Source: Deinococcus soli (ex Cha et al. 2016)
Lineage (GTDB): Bacteria; Deinococcota; Deinococci; Deinococcales; Deinococcaceae
DNA: 64,000 nt
Assembly: GCF_001007995.1 (NCBI RefSeq)
Contig: NZ_CP011389.1
Span: 3,014,501 to 3,078,500, forward strand
Direction of reading: 5' to 3'
In this document: piece after piece, positions 52,995-60,922 of the stretch
Layout of the letters: each line of letters opens with the position of its first letter
How positions within the stretch are numbered: the first letter of the stretch is position 1
The notes under the pieces: generated by a model
The model's input: only the letters and a program-made list of their open reading frames with translations
What the model was told of the DNA's origin: nothing
Databases searched by the model: none
Made by a program: the position numbers and the translations under genes

Positions 52995-53993
52995 TCACTC
53001 CGGCAAGCTGGACAGCGCGTCGAATCGGGCATGGTGCCGCTGCGTGCGCTCAATCCACGTTTTCAGGACCCATGGCGTCGCGGTGTACGACAGGGCGGTG
53101 AACGTCAGCACGGTCAGCGCCGCGCCCTCCAGCGCCGCCGCCTGCACCTTGTGATGCCCATCTACGATCACGTTCACGGACAGGGTCAGGTTCGACAGCG
53201 GCGTCCCCTCCCACTGACTATTGCTGTCCCGCTCCTCGATCACTTGCAGGCAGACTGCCGTGGGCCGCTCCCGGGCCCGGAACTGCTCACGGTAGAACGC
53301 CACCCTCCGCGCATCCAGTGACTCTGCCCCCTGAGTGGGCAGCAGGACGGATACGCCTGCATCCTCGCCCGGCACCTGCCGACCGTCGGCATACGTGATC
53401 ACGCCCGGCGCCCCCCAGCCCGGCGCGCGGTAGGACAGGGCAGGTGGTGCCGTGGGCACGTCCGCTCCGGGCCAGGAGCCCTGCCGACGATCACCCGGCC
53501 AGTACCGCTCCCGCTCGTGCGTCATGTAGTCGAGAGGGCCGCCCGGCACCACCACGGCCGGGCGGGTCGTGACCAGACTCGCCACGTACCACCCCGGCGG
53601 GAGGACCGACGCCAGCCGCGTGACAGCCGACTGGTCGAGGGCCCGCAGGCCACCTGCCAGGGCGTCCTGCAGGGCATCCACCGCGGCCAGGGCAGGACGC
53701 CGCGTCAGGGGCAGCGCGTGAAACAGCGCGGGCAGCGTGGCCGACCCCATCCCGATCAGCGCCGCCACCTCCCCGTGCACGCGCAGCGCGGCGCCAGAGT
53801 ATCCCCGTCCCTCCCAGCGCAGCGGCACCTGATCCTCCGCCTGCCCCGCCGCGACCAGCGCGAAGGGAACACGCCCCACCTGACCCTTCACCCACGCGGG
53901 ATCAGGCGTGACCGCCGACCTGTCCAGCATCGGCGCCAGCGGCGCCCGCGTGTGTGGGTCGGACGTAGTGAACCACAGCGGCGTCTCGCTCAT
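52995..53993 (-). CDS. Uncharacterised protein with a DGHHK (ParB/Srx-like) motif
   Basis: This 332-aa soluble protein is of unrecognised family. Near residue 285 it reads LSVNVIVDGHHKVQAAALEG, which resembles the nucleotide-binding loop of ParB/sulfiredoxin-fold proteins (xxDGHHRxxAA), also found in DUF1015-type proteins. The rest shows conserved-looking TWF-like aromatic and Trp-rich spots, such as LWFTTSDPHTRAPL and RERYWPGDRRQGSWPG. Function unknown; it could be a kinase- or transferase-type ParB relative. The start at 53993 drops a 14-residue extension without a ribosome site. It is convergent with argJ. Confidence 0.7.
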   Translation of the reverse strand: MSETPLWFTTSDPHTRAPLAPMLDRSAVTPDPAWVKGQVGRVPFALVAAGQAEDQVPLRWEGRGYSGAALRVHGEVAALIGMGSATLPALFHALPLTRRPALAAVDALQDALAGGLRALDQSAVTRLASVLPPGWYVASLVTTRPAVVVPGGPLDYMTHERERYWPGDRRQGSWPGADVPTAPPALSYRAPGWGAPGVITYADGRQVPGEDAGVSVLLPTQGAESLDARRVAFYREQFRARERPTAVCLQVIEERDSNSQWEGTPLSNLTLSVNVIVDGHHKVQAAALEGAALTVLTFTALSYTATPWVLKTWIERTQRHHARFDALSSLPE

Positions 53994-54095
53994 GCCGCTC
54001 AATCTGACACCGGCGTCCCGTCCAACTCCCCTCATGTGCCACTCGCGCTGCTCAGCATTCCTTACCGATTGCCCCGCCCGACCGGCGGTGGAGGG

Positions 54096-54101
54096 TAGGG
54101 T
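54096..54101 (+). promoter_or_regulatory. Leaderless-type -10 box TAGGGT (membrane protein)
   Basis: TAGGGT ends 6 nt before the ATG at 54108. Confidence 0.55.
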
Positions 54102-54107
54102 GCGGAC

Positions 54108-54893
54108 ATGAGTGCCGAATCTCCCCTTCGCCCGGCTGCCTCCCGTTCGGCGCTGGCGCGTCCGCTGGACTTCACGTACCTGTCAAACCGCGTGGCGGCG
54201 CTGGGACTGCTGGGGACGGTGGCGCTGGCCCGCCTGCGCGGGCGGGGCTGGGCGGACGCGGTGGGTGCAGGGGGCGCGGCGTTCCTGGCGTGGGCGACCG
54301 CGCGGGAACTCGACCCGGACCACCCGGCGACGGCGAACGCGGCGCTGCCCGTGGCGGCGGTGGCCGGACTGGTCAGCCGCGGCGGGGGGCTGGCGCCGCT
54401 GTTGCCCGCGGTGGCGGTGCTGTCCGGCCTGCGGGGGATCGCGGGGACGACGGGGGAGACCCTGACCCGCACCGACCACCTGGGTCTGCTGGCGCAGTCG
54501 CTCGCGGCGGCCGGGGCGGGTGGCACGGTGGGTGCACTGGTGGCCGCTGCGGCGCCCCTCCTGACCGAAGGTGGGCGGAGCGTGACCCCACTGATGGGTG
54601 CGCTGCTGCCCCCGCTGGCCCGCGCGCGGGGCGGGTCGTGGACGGGCGCGCTGTTGTCGGCGGCTGCCCTGCCGCTGGCCCGTGACCTGACCGCGCCGGA
54701 ACCCGTGCAGAGCGCCTGCGACCGCGCCCCCCGCGCCGTGCGTGCCGAGGAGGTGCGCCGTGCCCGGCAGGTCGCCGCGCTGGCCCTGGCCGCCGGGCTG
54801 CTCACGCGGCAGTCGCGGGGGCTGCTCCCGCTGGCCGCCGCGTGCCTGACCGTCGCCGCCCGCCGCGCCGGGGCGAACCTCAAGAACACCTGA
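54108..54893 (+). CDS. Alanine/leucine-rich protein with hydrophobic stretches, unknown function
   Basis: This 261-aa protein has several short hydrophobic stretches (VAALGLLGTVALARL, AVGAGGAAFLAWATA, LGLLAQSLAAAGAGGTVGALVAA), so it may be a membrane protein. No motif is recognised. It starts SAESPLRPAASRSALARPLD. TAGGGT ends 6 nt before the ATG, and codon composition is like its neighbours, so the gene is likely real. It is followed 67 bp on by a TspO-like gene with its own promoter. Confidence 0.7.
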   Translation: MSAESPLRPAASRSALARPLDFTYLSNRVAALGLLGTVALARLRGRGWADAVGAGGAAFLAWATARELDPDHPATANAALPVAAVAGLVSRGGGLAPLLPAVAVLSGLRGIAGTTGETLTRTDHLGLLAQSLAAAGAGGTVGALVAAAAPLLTEGGRSVTPLMGALLPPLARARGGSWTGALLSAAALPLARDLTAPEPVQSACDRAPRAVRAEEVRRARQVAALALAAGLLTRQSRGLLPLAAACLTVAARRAGANLKNT

Positions 54894-54948
54894 AGCCCCG
54901 CGCGTGCAGACTGGGCGCCCGGCGACAGCCCCAGGAAGGGTCGCCTCC

Positions 54949-54954
54949 TACGCT
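54949..54954 (+). promoter_or_regulatory. Leaderless-type -10 box TACGCT (TspO-like gene)
   Basis: TACGCT ends 6 nt before the ATG at 54961, deciding that start over the in-frame ATG at 54904. Confidence 0.55.
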
Positions 54955-54960
54955 GAACGC

Positions 54961-55713
54961 ATGACCGGACTCCCCAGGCAGATCACGCTGCTGCTCGCCA
55001 CGATCCTCACGCTCGTGATGAACTACCTCAGCAACGCCCTCCCGCTCTTCGGCAACTCCAACAAGGAGGTCAGCGACGCCCTCCCGAACGCCTTCACGCC
55101 CGCCGGACTCACCTTCGCCGTGTGGGGCCCCATCTTCCTGGGCCTGCTGGTCTTCGCCGTGTACCAGGCGCTGCCCGCCCAGCGCGGCCCCCGGTACGAC
55201 CGGCTGTTCTGGCCGTTCCTGCTGGGCAACCTGCTGAACGTCTCGTGGCTGCTGGCCTTCCAGAGCCTCAACTTCGGGCCCAGCGTGCTCATCATGCTGG
55301 CCCTGCTCGCCAGCCTGATCTGGCTGTACCTCACCGTTCGCGGCCTGCCGCCCCAGGGCGCGGAACGCTGGACGCTCGCGCTGCCCACCTCGCTGTACCT
55401 GGGCTGGATCAGCGTCGCCACGATCGCCAACATCACCGCGTACCTCGTCAGTGCCGGCGTGACGACCGGCGCGCTGGGCCTCAGCGCCCCCGTCTGGTCC
55501 GCCGTGCTCGTCGTGATCGCCGCCGCCATCGGCGTGTTCTTCGTGGCCCGCTTCCACGACTACGCCTTCGCCGGGGTGCTCCTGTGGGCCTTCTACGGCG
55601 TGTACGTCGCCCGCCCGGACGCCGCGACCGTCGTGACCGGCGTCGCCATCGCCGCCGCGCTGGTCGTGCTGGGCGCCCTGCTCAGCCTGCGCACCCGCCG
55701 CACCGCCCTGTAA
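54961..55713 (+). CDS. TspO/MBR-like tryptophan-rich membrane protein
   Basis: This 250-aa membrane protein has about seven helices and the TspO-like FTPAGLTFAVWGPIFLGLLVFAVYQ segment (NAxGxxFxxxWPxxY type). LFWPFLLGNLLNVSWLLAFQ follows, and a conserved YLGWISVATIANITAYL. TspO relatives bind tetrapyrroles or sterols and affect stress and porphyrin handling. It is longer than minimal TspO (about 160 aa) by roughly two extra helices, so it may be a tryptophan-rich sensory subfamily or a lipocalin-like transporter. No operon. Confidence 0.8.
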   Translation: MTGLPRQITLLLATILTLVMNYLSNALPLFGNSNKEVSDALPNAFTPAGLTFAVWGPIFLGLLVFAVYQALPAQRGPRYDRLFWPFLLGNLLNVSWLLAFQSLNFGPSVLIMLALLASLIWLYLTVRGLPPQGAERWTLALPTSLYLGWISVATIANITAYLVSAGVTTGALGLSAPVWSAVLVVIAAAIGVFFVARFHDYAFAGVLLWAFYGVYVARPDAATVVTGVAIAAALVVLGALLSLRTRRTAL

Positions 55714-55771
55714 CCTCACCCCCTGGATGGGCCGCTGCGGGCATGACCGGCAGCGGCCCATCTGCGGTCGC

Positions 55772-55777
55772 TACACT
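55772..55777 (+). promoter_or_regulatory. -10 box TACACT (AroE-like gene)
   Basis: TACACT ends 9 nt before the ATG at 55787, giving a leader of at most a few nucleotides. Confidence 0.45.
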
Positions 55778-55786
55778 GAACTTCAC

Positions 55787-56533
55787 ATGCATCCCGACTC
55801 GCCCCTGGCCCTGATCGGCTACCCAGCCCCGGCCGCCCGCGCCCTGCGCGACCTCGGCCTGATCGCCGTGAACGTCCCCACTGACGACCTGCGCGCCGTG
55901 CTGGACGCCAGCCGCACCCTCCACTTCACCGGGGCGCTCGTCCACCCCAGCCAGGAAACGCACGCGCTCGGCGCCGTCACGCCCGACGCCGTCGCCCGCC
56001 GCGTGGGCCGCGTGGACGCCATCGCCCTGAGCGGCGAATTCCACGGCACCTTCGCCCTCAGCGACGCGCTGACCGACGCGCTGGACGCCAGCGGGTACGC
56101 CTCGCGCGGCGCGAGCGTCCTGATCCTCGGCGTGGACGCCCATGACCTCGCCCTCGCCCTGCCCCTCGCCCGGCTGGGCTTCACCGAGATCGGCATCGCC
56201 GCCGAGAGCACCCCGGAAGCGGAACGCGCCGCCCGCGACCTCCCCGCCGGCCGCCGCGCGTTCCCCCTCAGCCGCCGCGATCCCAGCGTCACCGACTTCG
56301 CCGCCCGCGCCGACCTGCTGATCCTCACGGCCGGGACCCTCCCGCCCCGCCTCGTGCAGCCGTACCACACCATCATCGACCTGACCGGCCGCGCCAGCGT
56401 CACCGGCAGCGGCGCCAGCACCCTCGACCTGCGCGACCTCCCCCTGCGCCGCCTCGCCCGGCAGCTGGAACACGCCACCGGGCAGCGCTTCCACCCACAG
56501 GAACTCGAAGGAGCCCTCCAGGCCCTCGTGTAA
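55787..56533 (+). CDS. Shikimate-dehydrogenase-like protein, apparently lacking the catalytic motif
   Basis: This 248-aa protein has an AroE-type layout: an N-terminal substrate-like region (SPLALIGYPAPAARALRDLG, LIAVNVPTDDLRAVLDASR) and a C-terminal Rossmann-like part (GASVLILGVDAHDLALALPL, LILTAGTLPPRLVQPYHTII). The AroE NVTxPxK signature, with its catalytic Lys, is replaced by TGALVHPSQETHALG, so normal shikimate dehydrogenase activity is doubtful. It may be a divergent paralogue with another role. The similarity is from inspection only. Ends at a strong terminator. Confidence 0.6.
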   Translation: MHPDSPLALIGYPAPAARALRDLGLIAVNVPTDDLRAVLDASRTLHFTGALVHPSQETHALGAVTPDAVARRVGRVDAIALSGEFHGTFALSDALTDALDASGYASRGASVLILGVDAHDLALALPLARLGFTEIGIAAESTPEAERAARDLPAGRRAFPLSRRDPSVTDFAARADLLILTAGTLPPRLVQPYHTIIDLTGRASVTGSGASTLDLRDLPLRRLARQLEHATGQRFHPQELEGALQALV

Positions 56534-56542
56534 AGGAAAGGG

Positions 56543-56576
56543 GAGAGGCGCACCCAGTAATCCGGGTGCGCCTCTC
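56543..56576. terminator. Bidirectional terminator between AroE-like gene and ileS
   Basis: GAGAGGCGCACCC (56543-56555) and GGGTGCGCCTCTC (56564-56576) form perfect 13-bp arms with an 8-nt loop, 10 bp after one stop and 12 bp after the other. Confidence 0.78.
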
Positions 56577-56587
56577 TTGATGCCGGC

Positions 56588-59500
56588 TCAGTTGTGGCTG
56601 ACGGTGTCCAGTTTCTGCAGGTAGGCCTTCCCGCCTTCGAGTTCGGCCTCAAAGCCGTCGGCAGCGGCGAACACCAGGGTCTCGGCGAGGGTCTCGCTCA
56701 TCAGGTATTCCTGCCATGCTTCGGCGGCCTCGCGGGCGTCGCCTTGAAGGTCGAGGTGGAGGGCGATGCGGTCCTGCACCTCGAATCCGGCTTTCTTGCG
56801 GGCGTCCTGCACGCCGCGCACGAGGTCGCGGGCGAGACCCTCGAGTTCCAGTTCGCGGGTCAGGGTGGTGTCGAAGGCGACGAGGTACCCGGCTTCCTCC
56901 TGCGCGGCGAAGCCTTCGGGGGACTTGGCGTCCACGAGGACCTCGTCTGGCCCGAGTTCGAAGCGTTCACCGGTGGGGGCGATGACCTCGAACTGCTTGC
57001 CGTCGCGCACGAAGCGGGCGACCTCGCTGGCGTCGGCGGCGGCCAGCGCGGCGCGGACCTGCGGGACGGCCTTCCCGAACTTCTTGCCCAGCACCGGGAG
57101 GTTGGGGCGCAGCACGTAGCTGACGAGTTCCGCGTACTGGTCGATCAGTTCGACCTCCTTGACGTTCAGTTCCTCCTTGAGCTGCTCGGCGAAGCGGCCC
57201 AGCGCCTGGGTCTGGTCGGCGGTGCGGGCGCGGACCATGACCTTCGGGAGGGGCTGACGCTGGCGCAGGCTGGTCTTCCCGCGGACGGCGCGGCCCAGGC
57301 TGACGACGCGCAGGACGGCGTCCATCTCGCCCACCAGGGTCGGGGCGGCCAGCGCCTCGTCGACCTTGGGCCAGGGGGTGAGGTGCACGCTGTCGGGCGC
57401 GTCCGGGACCAGCGAGCGCACGAGGTTCCCGTACAGCGTCTCGGCGAGGAACGGCGTGAACGGCGCGGTGAGCTGCGTGACGGTCACCAGGGCGTAGTGC
57501 AGCGTGGCGTACGCGTTGTGGTCCGCGCCGTCGTCACCGGCCCAGAAGCGGCGGCGGTTGCGGCGCACGTACCAGTTGCTCAGGTCCTCCACGACGAAGT
57601 CCTGCAGGGCGCGGCTGGCCCCGGTCGGGTCGTAGTTCTCCAGCGCGCCCGTGACGGTGGCGATCAGGGCCTGCACCTTGGCGAGCAGCCAGCGGTCCAC
57701 CTCGGGGCGCTGATCGGCGGGCGCGGCGGCCTTCAGGTCCGGCTGGTCGAGGTTCGCGTACAGCACGAAGAACGAGTAGGTGTTCCACAGCGTCAGGAAG
57801 TAGCTGCGGAACGCCTCGCCGACGAGGTTCATGCCGAAGCGGCGGCTCAGTTCGGGCGGCGCGCTGACGTACATGTACCAGCGGGCGGCGTCCGCGCCGT
57901 ACTGCTCGAACACGTCCCAGGGGTTCACGACGTTCCCCTTGCTCTTGCTCATCTTCGCGCCCTTCTCGTCCAGGATGTGCCCGGAGCAGATGACGCTCTT
58001 GTACGCCACGGAGTCGAACACCATCGTGCCGATCTGGTGCAGGCTGTTGAACCAGCCGCGCGTCTGGTCGATGGCCTCCGCGATGAAGTCGGCCGGGAAG
58101 CCGCCCTGCTCGAACTTCTCCCTGTTCTCGAAGGGGTAGTGGTGCTGCGCGAACGGCATGCTGCCGCTGTCGTACCAGACGTCCATCACGTACGGCACGC
58201 GCCGGAAGGTCTTCCCGCCGTCCTCAAAGGTGATGTCGTCCACGAACGGGCGGTGCGGGTCGAAGTCGGGTCCCGTCAGTTCGGGTCGGCCGCTCAGTTC
58301 GGCCAGTTCGGCGTAACTGCCGATCACGCGGTACTCGCCGTCCTCGGCCTCCCACACGGGCAGCGGCGTGCCCCAGTAGCGGTTGCGCGAGAGGTTCCAG
58401 TCGATCAGGTTCTCCAGCCACCCGCCGTAGCGGCCGTTCTTGATGTGCGGCGGGTGCCAGTCGATCGTCTGGTTCAGTTCGATCAGGCGCTCTTTCAGGC
58501 GGGTGTTGTTCAGGTACCAGCTCTCGGTGGCGTAGTACATGAGCGGGGTGCCGCAGCGCCAGCAGTGCGGGTAGGCGTGCAGGAAGTTCTTCTCGCGCCA
58601 CATCAGGCCGCGCGCGCGCAGGTCGCGGACGATCTCGGTGTTCGCGTCGCGGAAGAACACGCCCTGCCACGGGCCGAAGCGGTGCTTGCCCTCGCCGTCC
58701 ACGCCCACGATCACCGGGAAGCCGTAGTTGCGGGCCAGACGCATGTCGTCCTCACCGAACGCGGGCGCGGTGTGGACGATGCCCGTCCCGTCACTGTCGG
58801 ACACGTAGGTGTCCAGGCCCGACATCCACACGGGCTTGCCCTCGCCCTCGGCCTCGTACGCTTCGGTGAAGAGGGGCTGGTACGCCACGCGCTCCAGCTC
58901 GCTGCCCTTGAAGGTCTTCACGACCTCGGCGTCCTCGCCCAGCACCTCGTCCTTCAGGCTGGCCGCCAGGATCAGCACCGCGCCGTCCTTGTCGCGCGCC
59001 GCCACGTACTCGAACTCCGGGTGGATGGCGACGCCCACGTTGTACGGCAGCGTCCAGGGCGTGGTCGTCCACACCAGGAACGCCGCGCCGTCCTCCAGGC
59101 CCAGGCGGGCCGGGTCGGTCAGGCGGAACGGCACGTACACGCTGGGGTCCTGGATGTCCTTGTAGCCCTCGCTGACCTCGGCGTTCGACAGCGTGGTGCC
59201 GTCCTTCGGGCAGTAAGGCGCCACGCGGAAGCCCTTGTACAGCAGGCCCTTCTCGCTGAGGTTCTTGACGCTCCACCAGATGCTCTCGATGTAGTCCTTG
59301 TGCAGCGTCATGTACGCGTCATCCAGGTCCACCCAGTAGCCCATGCGCTCGGTGAACTTTCGCCACTCGGCCTCGTACTCGAACACGCTGGCGCGGCACT
59401 CGGCGTTGAACTTGTCGATGCCGTACGCCTCGACCTCACGTTTGCTGTTCAGGCCGAGTTTCTTCTCGACGCCCAGCTCGACCGGCAGGCCGTGCGTGTC

Positions 59501-59773
59501 CCAGCCCGCCTTGCGGGGCACGTGGAAGCCCTGCATGGTCCGGAAGCGCGGGAAGAGGTCCTTGAACGAGCGGGCCTGGACGTGGTGCACGCCGGGCTGG
59601 CCGTTCGCGGTGGGCGGCCCCTCGAAGAACGTGAACACGGGGCCGCCCTGGGTCTGCTCCAGCGAGCGTTCGAACACGCGTTCGCGTTTCCAGAAGTCGA
59701 GGATGCCCTGTTCCAGCGCGGGGAAGTTCGGGTTGCCCTGCACGGGCGTGAAAAGGGTCTTCTTGTCGGTCAT
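56588..59773 (-). CDS. ileS: Isoleucyl-tRNA synthetase
   Basis: This 1061-aa class Ia enzyme charges tRNA-Ile. The HIGH-type motif is in ANGQPGVHH (56-64) and the KMSKS motif in GAKMSKSKGNVV (K607 onward). A full editing (CP1) domain lies between them and an anticodon-binding region follows. The length and motif style match the type 2 (eukaryote-like, Thermus/Deinococcus) IleRS. The ATG at 59773 overlaps the stop of a 49-codon upstream ORF (ATGA) and has a weak GGAG site. The transcript probably begins with the T-box leader at 60295-60660. A terminator lies at 56543-56576. Confidence 0.95.
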   Translation of the reverse strand: MTDKKTLFTPVQGNPNFPALEQGILDFWKRERVFERSLEQTQGGPVFTFFEGPPTANGQPGVHHVQARSFKDLFPRFRTMQGFHVPRKAGWDTHGLPVELGVEKKLGLNSKREVEAYGIDKFNAECRASVFEYEAEWRKFTERMGYWVDLDDAYMTLHKDYIESIWWSVKNLSEKGLLYKGFRVAPYCPKDGTTLSNAEVSEGYKDIQDPSVYVPFRLTDPARLGLEDGAAFLVWTTTPWTLPYNVGVAIHPEFEYVAARDKDGAVLILAASLKDEVLGEDAEVVKTFKGSELERVAYQPLFTEAYEAEGEGKPVWMSGLDTYVSDSDGTGIVHTAPAFGEDDMRLARNYGFPVIVGVDGEGKHRFGPWQGVFFRDANTEIVRDLRARGLMWREKNFLHAYPHCWRCGTPLMYYATESWYLNNTRLKERLIELNQTIDWHPPHIKNGRYGGWLENLIDWNLSRNRYWGTPLPVWEAEDGEYRVIGSYAELAELSGRPELTGPDFDPHRPFVDDITFEDGGKTFRRVPYVMDVWYDSGSMPFAQHHYPFENREKFEQGGFPADFIAEAIDQTRGWFNSLHQIGTMVFDSVAYKSVICSGHILDEKGAKMSKSKGNVVNPWDVFEQYGADAARWYMYVSAPPELSRRFGMNLVGEAFRSYFLTLWNTYSFFVLYANLDQPDLKAAAPADQRPEVDRWLLAKVQALIATVTGALENYDPTGASRALQDFVVEDLSNWYVRRNRRRFWAGDDGADHNAYATLHYALVTVTQLTAPFTPFLAETLYGNLVRSLVPDAPDSVHLTPWPKVDEALAAPTLVGEMDAVLRVVSLGRAVRGKTSLRQRQPLPKVMVRARTADQTQALGRFAEQLKEELNVKEVELIDQYAELVSYVLRPNLPVLGKKFGKAVPQVRAALAAADASEVARFVRDGKQFEVIAPTGERFELGPDEVLVDAKSPEGFAAQEEAGYLVAFDTTLTRELELEGLARDLVRGVQDARKKAGFEVQDRIALHLDLQGDAREAAEAWQEYLMSETLAETLVFAAADGFEAELEGGKAYLQKLDTVSHN

Positions 59774-59919
59774 GTGATCTCCAGATGGGCGGTGAGGGTC
59801 GTGGTGGGTCGGGCGTCGGAGGCGGGGGTCACCCGCGTCCGAATCGGCCGCCTGGGCCGGGCGGGGCAGAGGGGCGTTCCGTTGGCCAGTCGGGTGTGTT
59901 GGATTAGGGTGCGGGGCAT
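59770..59919 (-). CDS. 49-aa upstream ORF overlapping the ileS start
   Basis: This ATG ORF follows a near-perfect GGAGGTGA site and ends in a TGA that overlaps the ileS ATG (ATGA at 59773-59770). The peptide starts MPRTLIQHTRLANGTPLCPA and is arginine- and threonine-rich, with no membrane segment. Codons such as CTA, CGA, AGG and ATT are unusual in this window, so it may act mainly through translational coupling or as a leader peptide (it contains three Ile codons at positions 6, 26 and 48), not as a conserved protein. It is too short for standard gene finders. Confidence 0.5.
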   Translation of the reverse strand: MPRTLIQHTRLANGTPLCPARPRRPIRTRVTPASDARPTTTLTAHLEIT

Positions 59920-59964
59920 GGTCACCTCCGGCGGGTGCGGGTCAGGACAGGCGAGGGGGGGTGG

Positions 59965-60294
59965 CTAGTCGACGATGAACAGAGTTGCCCCCACCTCAGT
60001 CCTGGATCGGTGCGGTTCGGCGTGGTCGGCCACCTGATACGACTCGCCGGGCCGCAGCGTGAAGGTGCGCCCGTCGGCCAGTTCGGTATCCAGCTGCCCG
60101 GCCAGCACGAGCAGGATGTGGCCCTTCTCGCACCAGTGGTCGGCCAGATACCCGGGGGAGTACTCGACCATTCGCACGCGGACCGCGCCGAACTGCCGGG
60201 TGCGCCACACGGCCACGCCGCGTTCGCCGGGGTGTTCGGTGGCGGGCACGTCGGCCCAGGTGGTCACCCCGAAGGGAATGTCGGTCAGGTGCAT
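59965..60294 (-). CDS. DHCW-motif cupin protein
   Basis: This 109-aa small cupin has the motif ADHWCEKGH (around residues 51-59), the DHCW subgroup signature, with beta-strands GHILLVLAGQLDTELADGRTF and a terminal TEVGATLFIVD. The His/Cys cluster suggests a metal site; the reaction is unknown. ATG at 60294 has a GGAGG site. The longer in-frame reading to 60471 runs back into the T-box and is rejected. It lies between the T-box and ileS, so it is likely transcribed under isoleucine-tRNA control. Confidence 0.85.
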   Translation of the reverse strand: MHLTDIPFGVTTWADVPATEHPGERGVAVWRTRQFGAVRVRMVEYSPGYLADHWCEKGHILLVLAGQLDTELADGRTFTLRPGESYQVADHAEPHRSRTEVGATLFIVD

Positions 60295-60660
60295 GGTTCG
60301 GGCCTCCGGGGACAGCACACGGGCGAAGCGGGGCAGGGGTGAATGGGAATGGGGGCGGCGGGTCTCAGCGGTCACGCCCCCACGTGGGGGGACGGTGCTG
60401 GGACGCGCCGCCCCCGTGGGGAGCTGGTGCGTGGTACCACCCAACTTCACCGGCACGCTGCCGGTCTCCATTGGCCCTCTGTCGGGGGGTGTCCGGGCGG
60501 GTCTAGTCGGCCCGTGGGCCTTTCTTCCGCCGGCGCGGGAGGTGATGTTCGGTGCTCGCGGCTGGCGTCAGGCTTCCACCGTCCCTGACTCGCTCGCGCT
60601 GCCCTGCGGCCCTACTGTCCTCTCGGTCGCCTCTGCTGTCTCACCCCGGTCTGGGGTGCC
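60295..60660 (-). ncRNA. T-box leader (isoleucine) upstream of cupin-ileS
   Basis: On the minus strand the T-box sequence TTGGGTGGTACCACGC is present at 60445-60430 (consensus GGGUGGUACCACG), within a long structured leader. Upstream, GACGGTGGAAGCCTGAC resembles the Stem I conserved element. GAACATCACC places an ATC (Ile) codon at 60546-60544, in the position of the specifier. A GC hairpin (CCCCCACGTGGGGG, 60377-60390) lies between the T-box and the cupin start. Uncharged tRNA-Ile should stabilise the antiterminator/antisequestrator and turn on ileS. Stem I looks short, as in actinobacterial ileS T-boxes. The call is by motif, not folding. Confidence 0.8.
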
Positions 60661-60664
60661 CCTC

Positions 60665-60694
60665 ATGGTAGGGCGGCAGGCTGGGGGCGGTCAA
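60665..60694 (-). promoter_or_regulatory. Promoter of the T-box-cupin-ileS transcript
   Basis: Minus-strand TTGACC (60694-60689) and TACCAT (60670-60665) have an 18-bp spacer. Transcription would begin near 60658, just before the T-box leader. Confidence 0.6.
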
Positions 60695-60779
60695 CGTGGT
60701 CCCCCGGCGGGCCGCGCTTGCGGGTATGCTGGACGTCCGTTCCTCCAGCGTCCCATCCCCCCTGCCCCCGGCGCGTACG

Positions 60780-60808
60780 TGTGAAAAGCGTCAGCGCGCG
60801 TTTAGAAT
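60780..60808 (+). promoter_or_regulatory. Promoter of rho
   Basis: TGTGAA (60780-60785) and TAGAAT (60803-60808) with a 17-bp spacer give a plausible promoter, leaving a leader of about 105 nt before the rho GTG at 60923. It lies 86 bp from the divergent T-box promoter. Confidence 0.55.
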
Positions 60809-60922
60809 CGGTTTCAGGAGTACGTGACGAATGATCTCAATCCATCCAACCTGCCTGAACGACCAGCCCACCGCGCGCGTGGCGGGCGTGCCTGACAGGT
60901 TCCCACCGACGGAGGCCCCGCT

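Noticed and set aside
56594..59968. 1124-aa open frame on the plus strand antisense to ileS
   Set aside because: It mirrors ileS codon structure in a GC-rich genome, is low-complexity (Val/Ala/Arg/His-rich) and has no motif; ileS on the other strand is certain.
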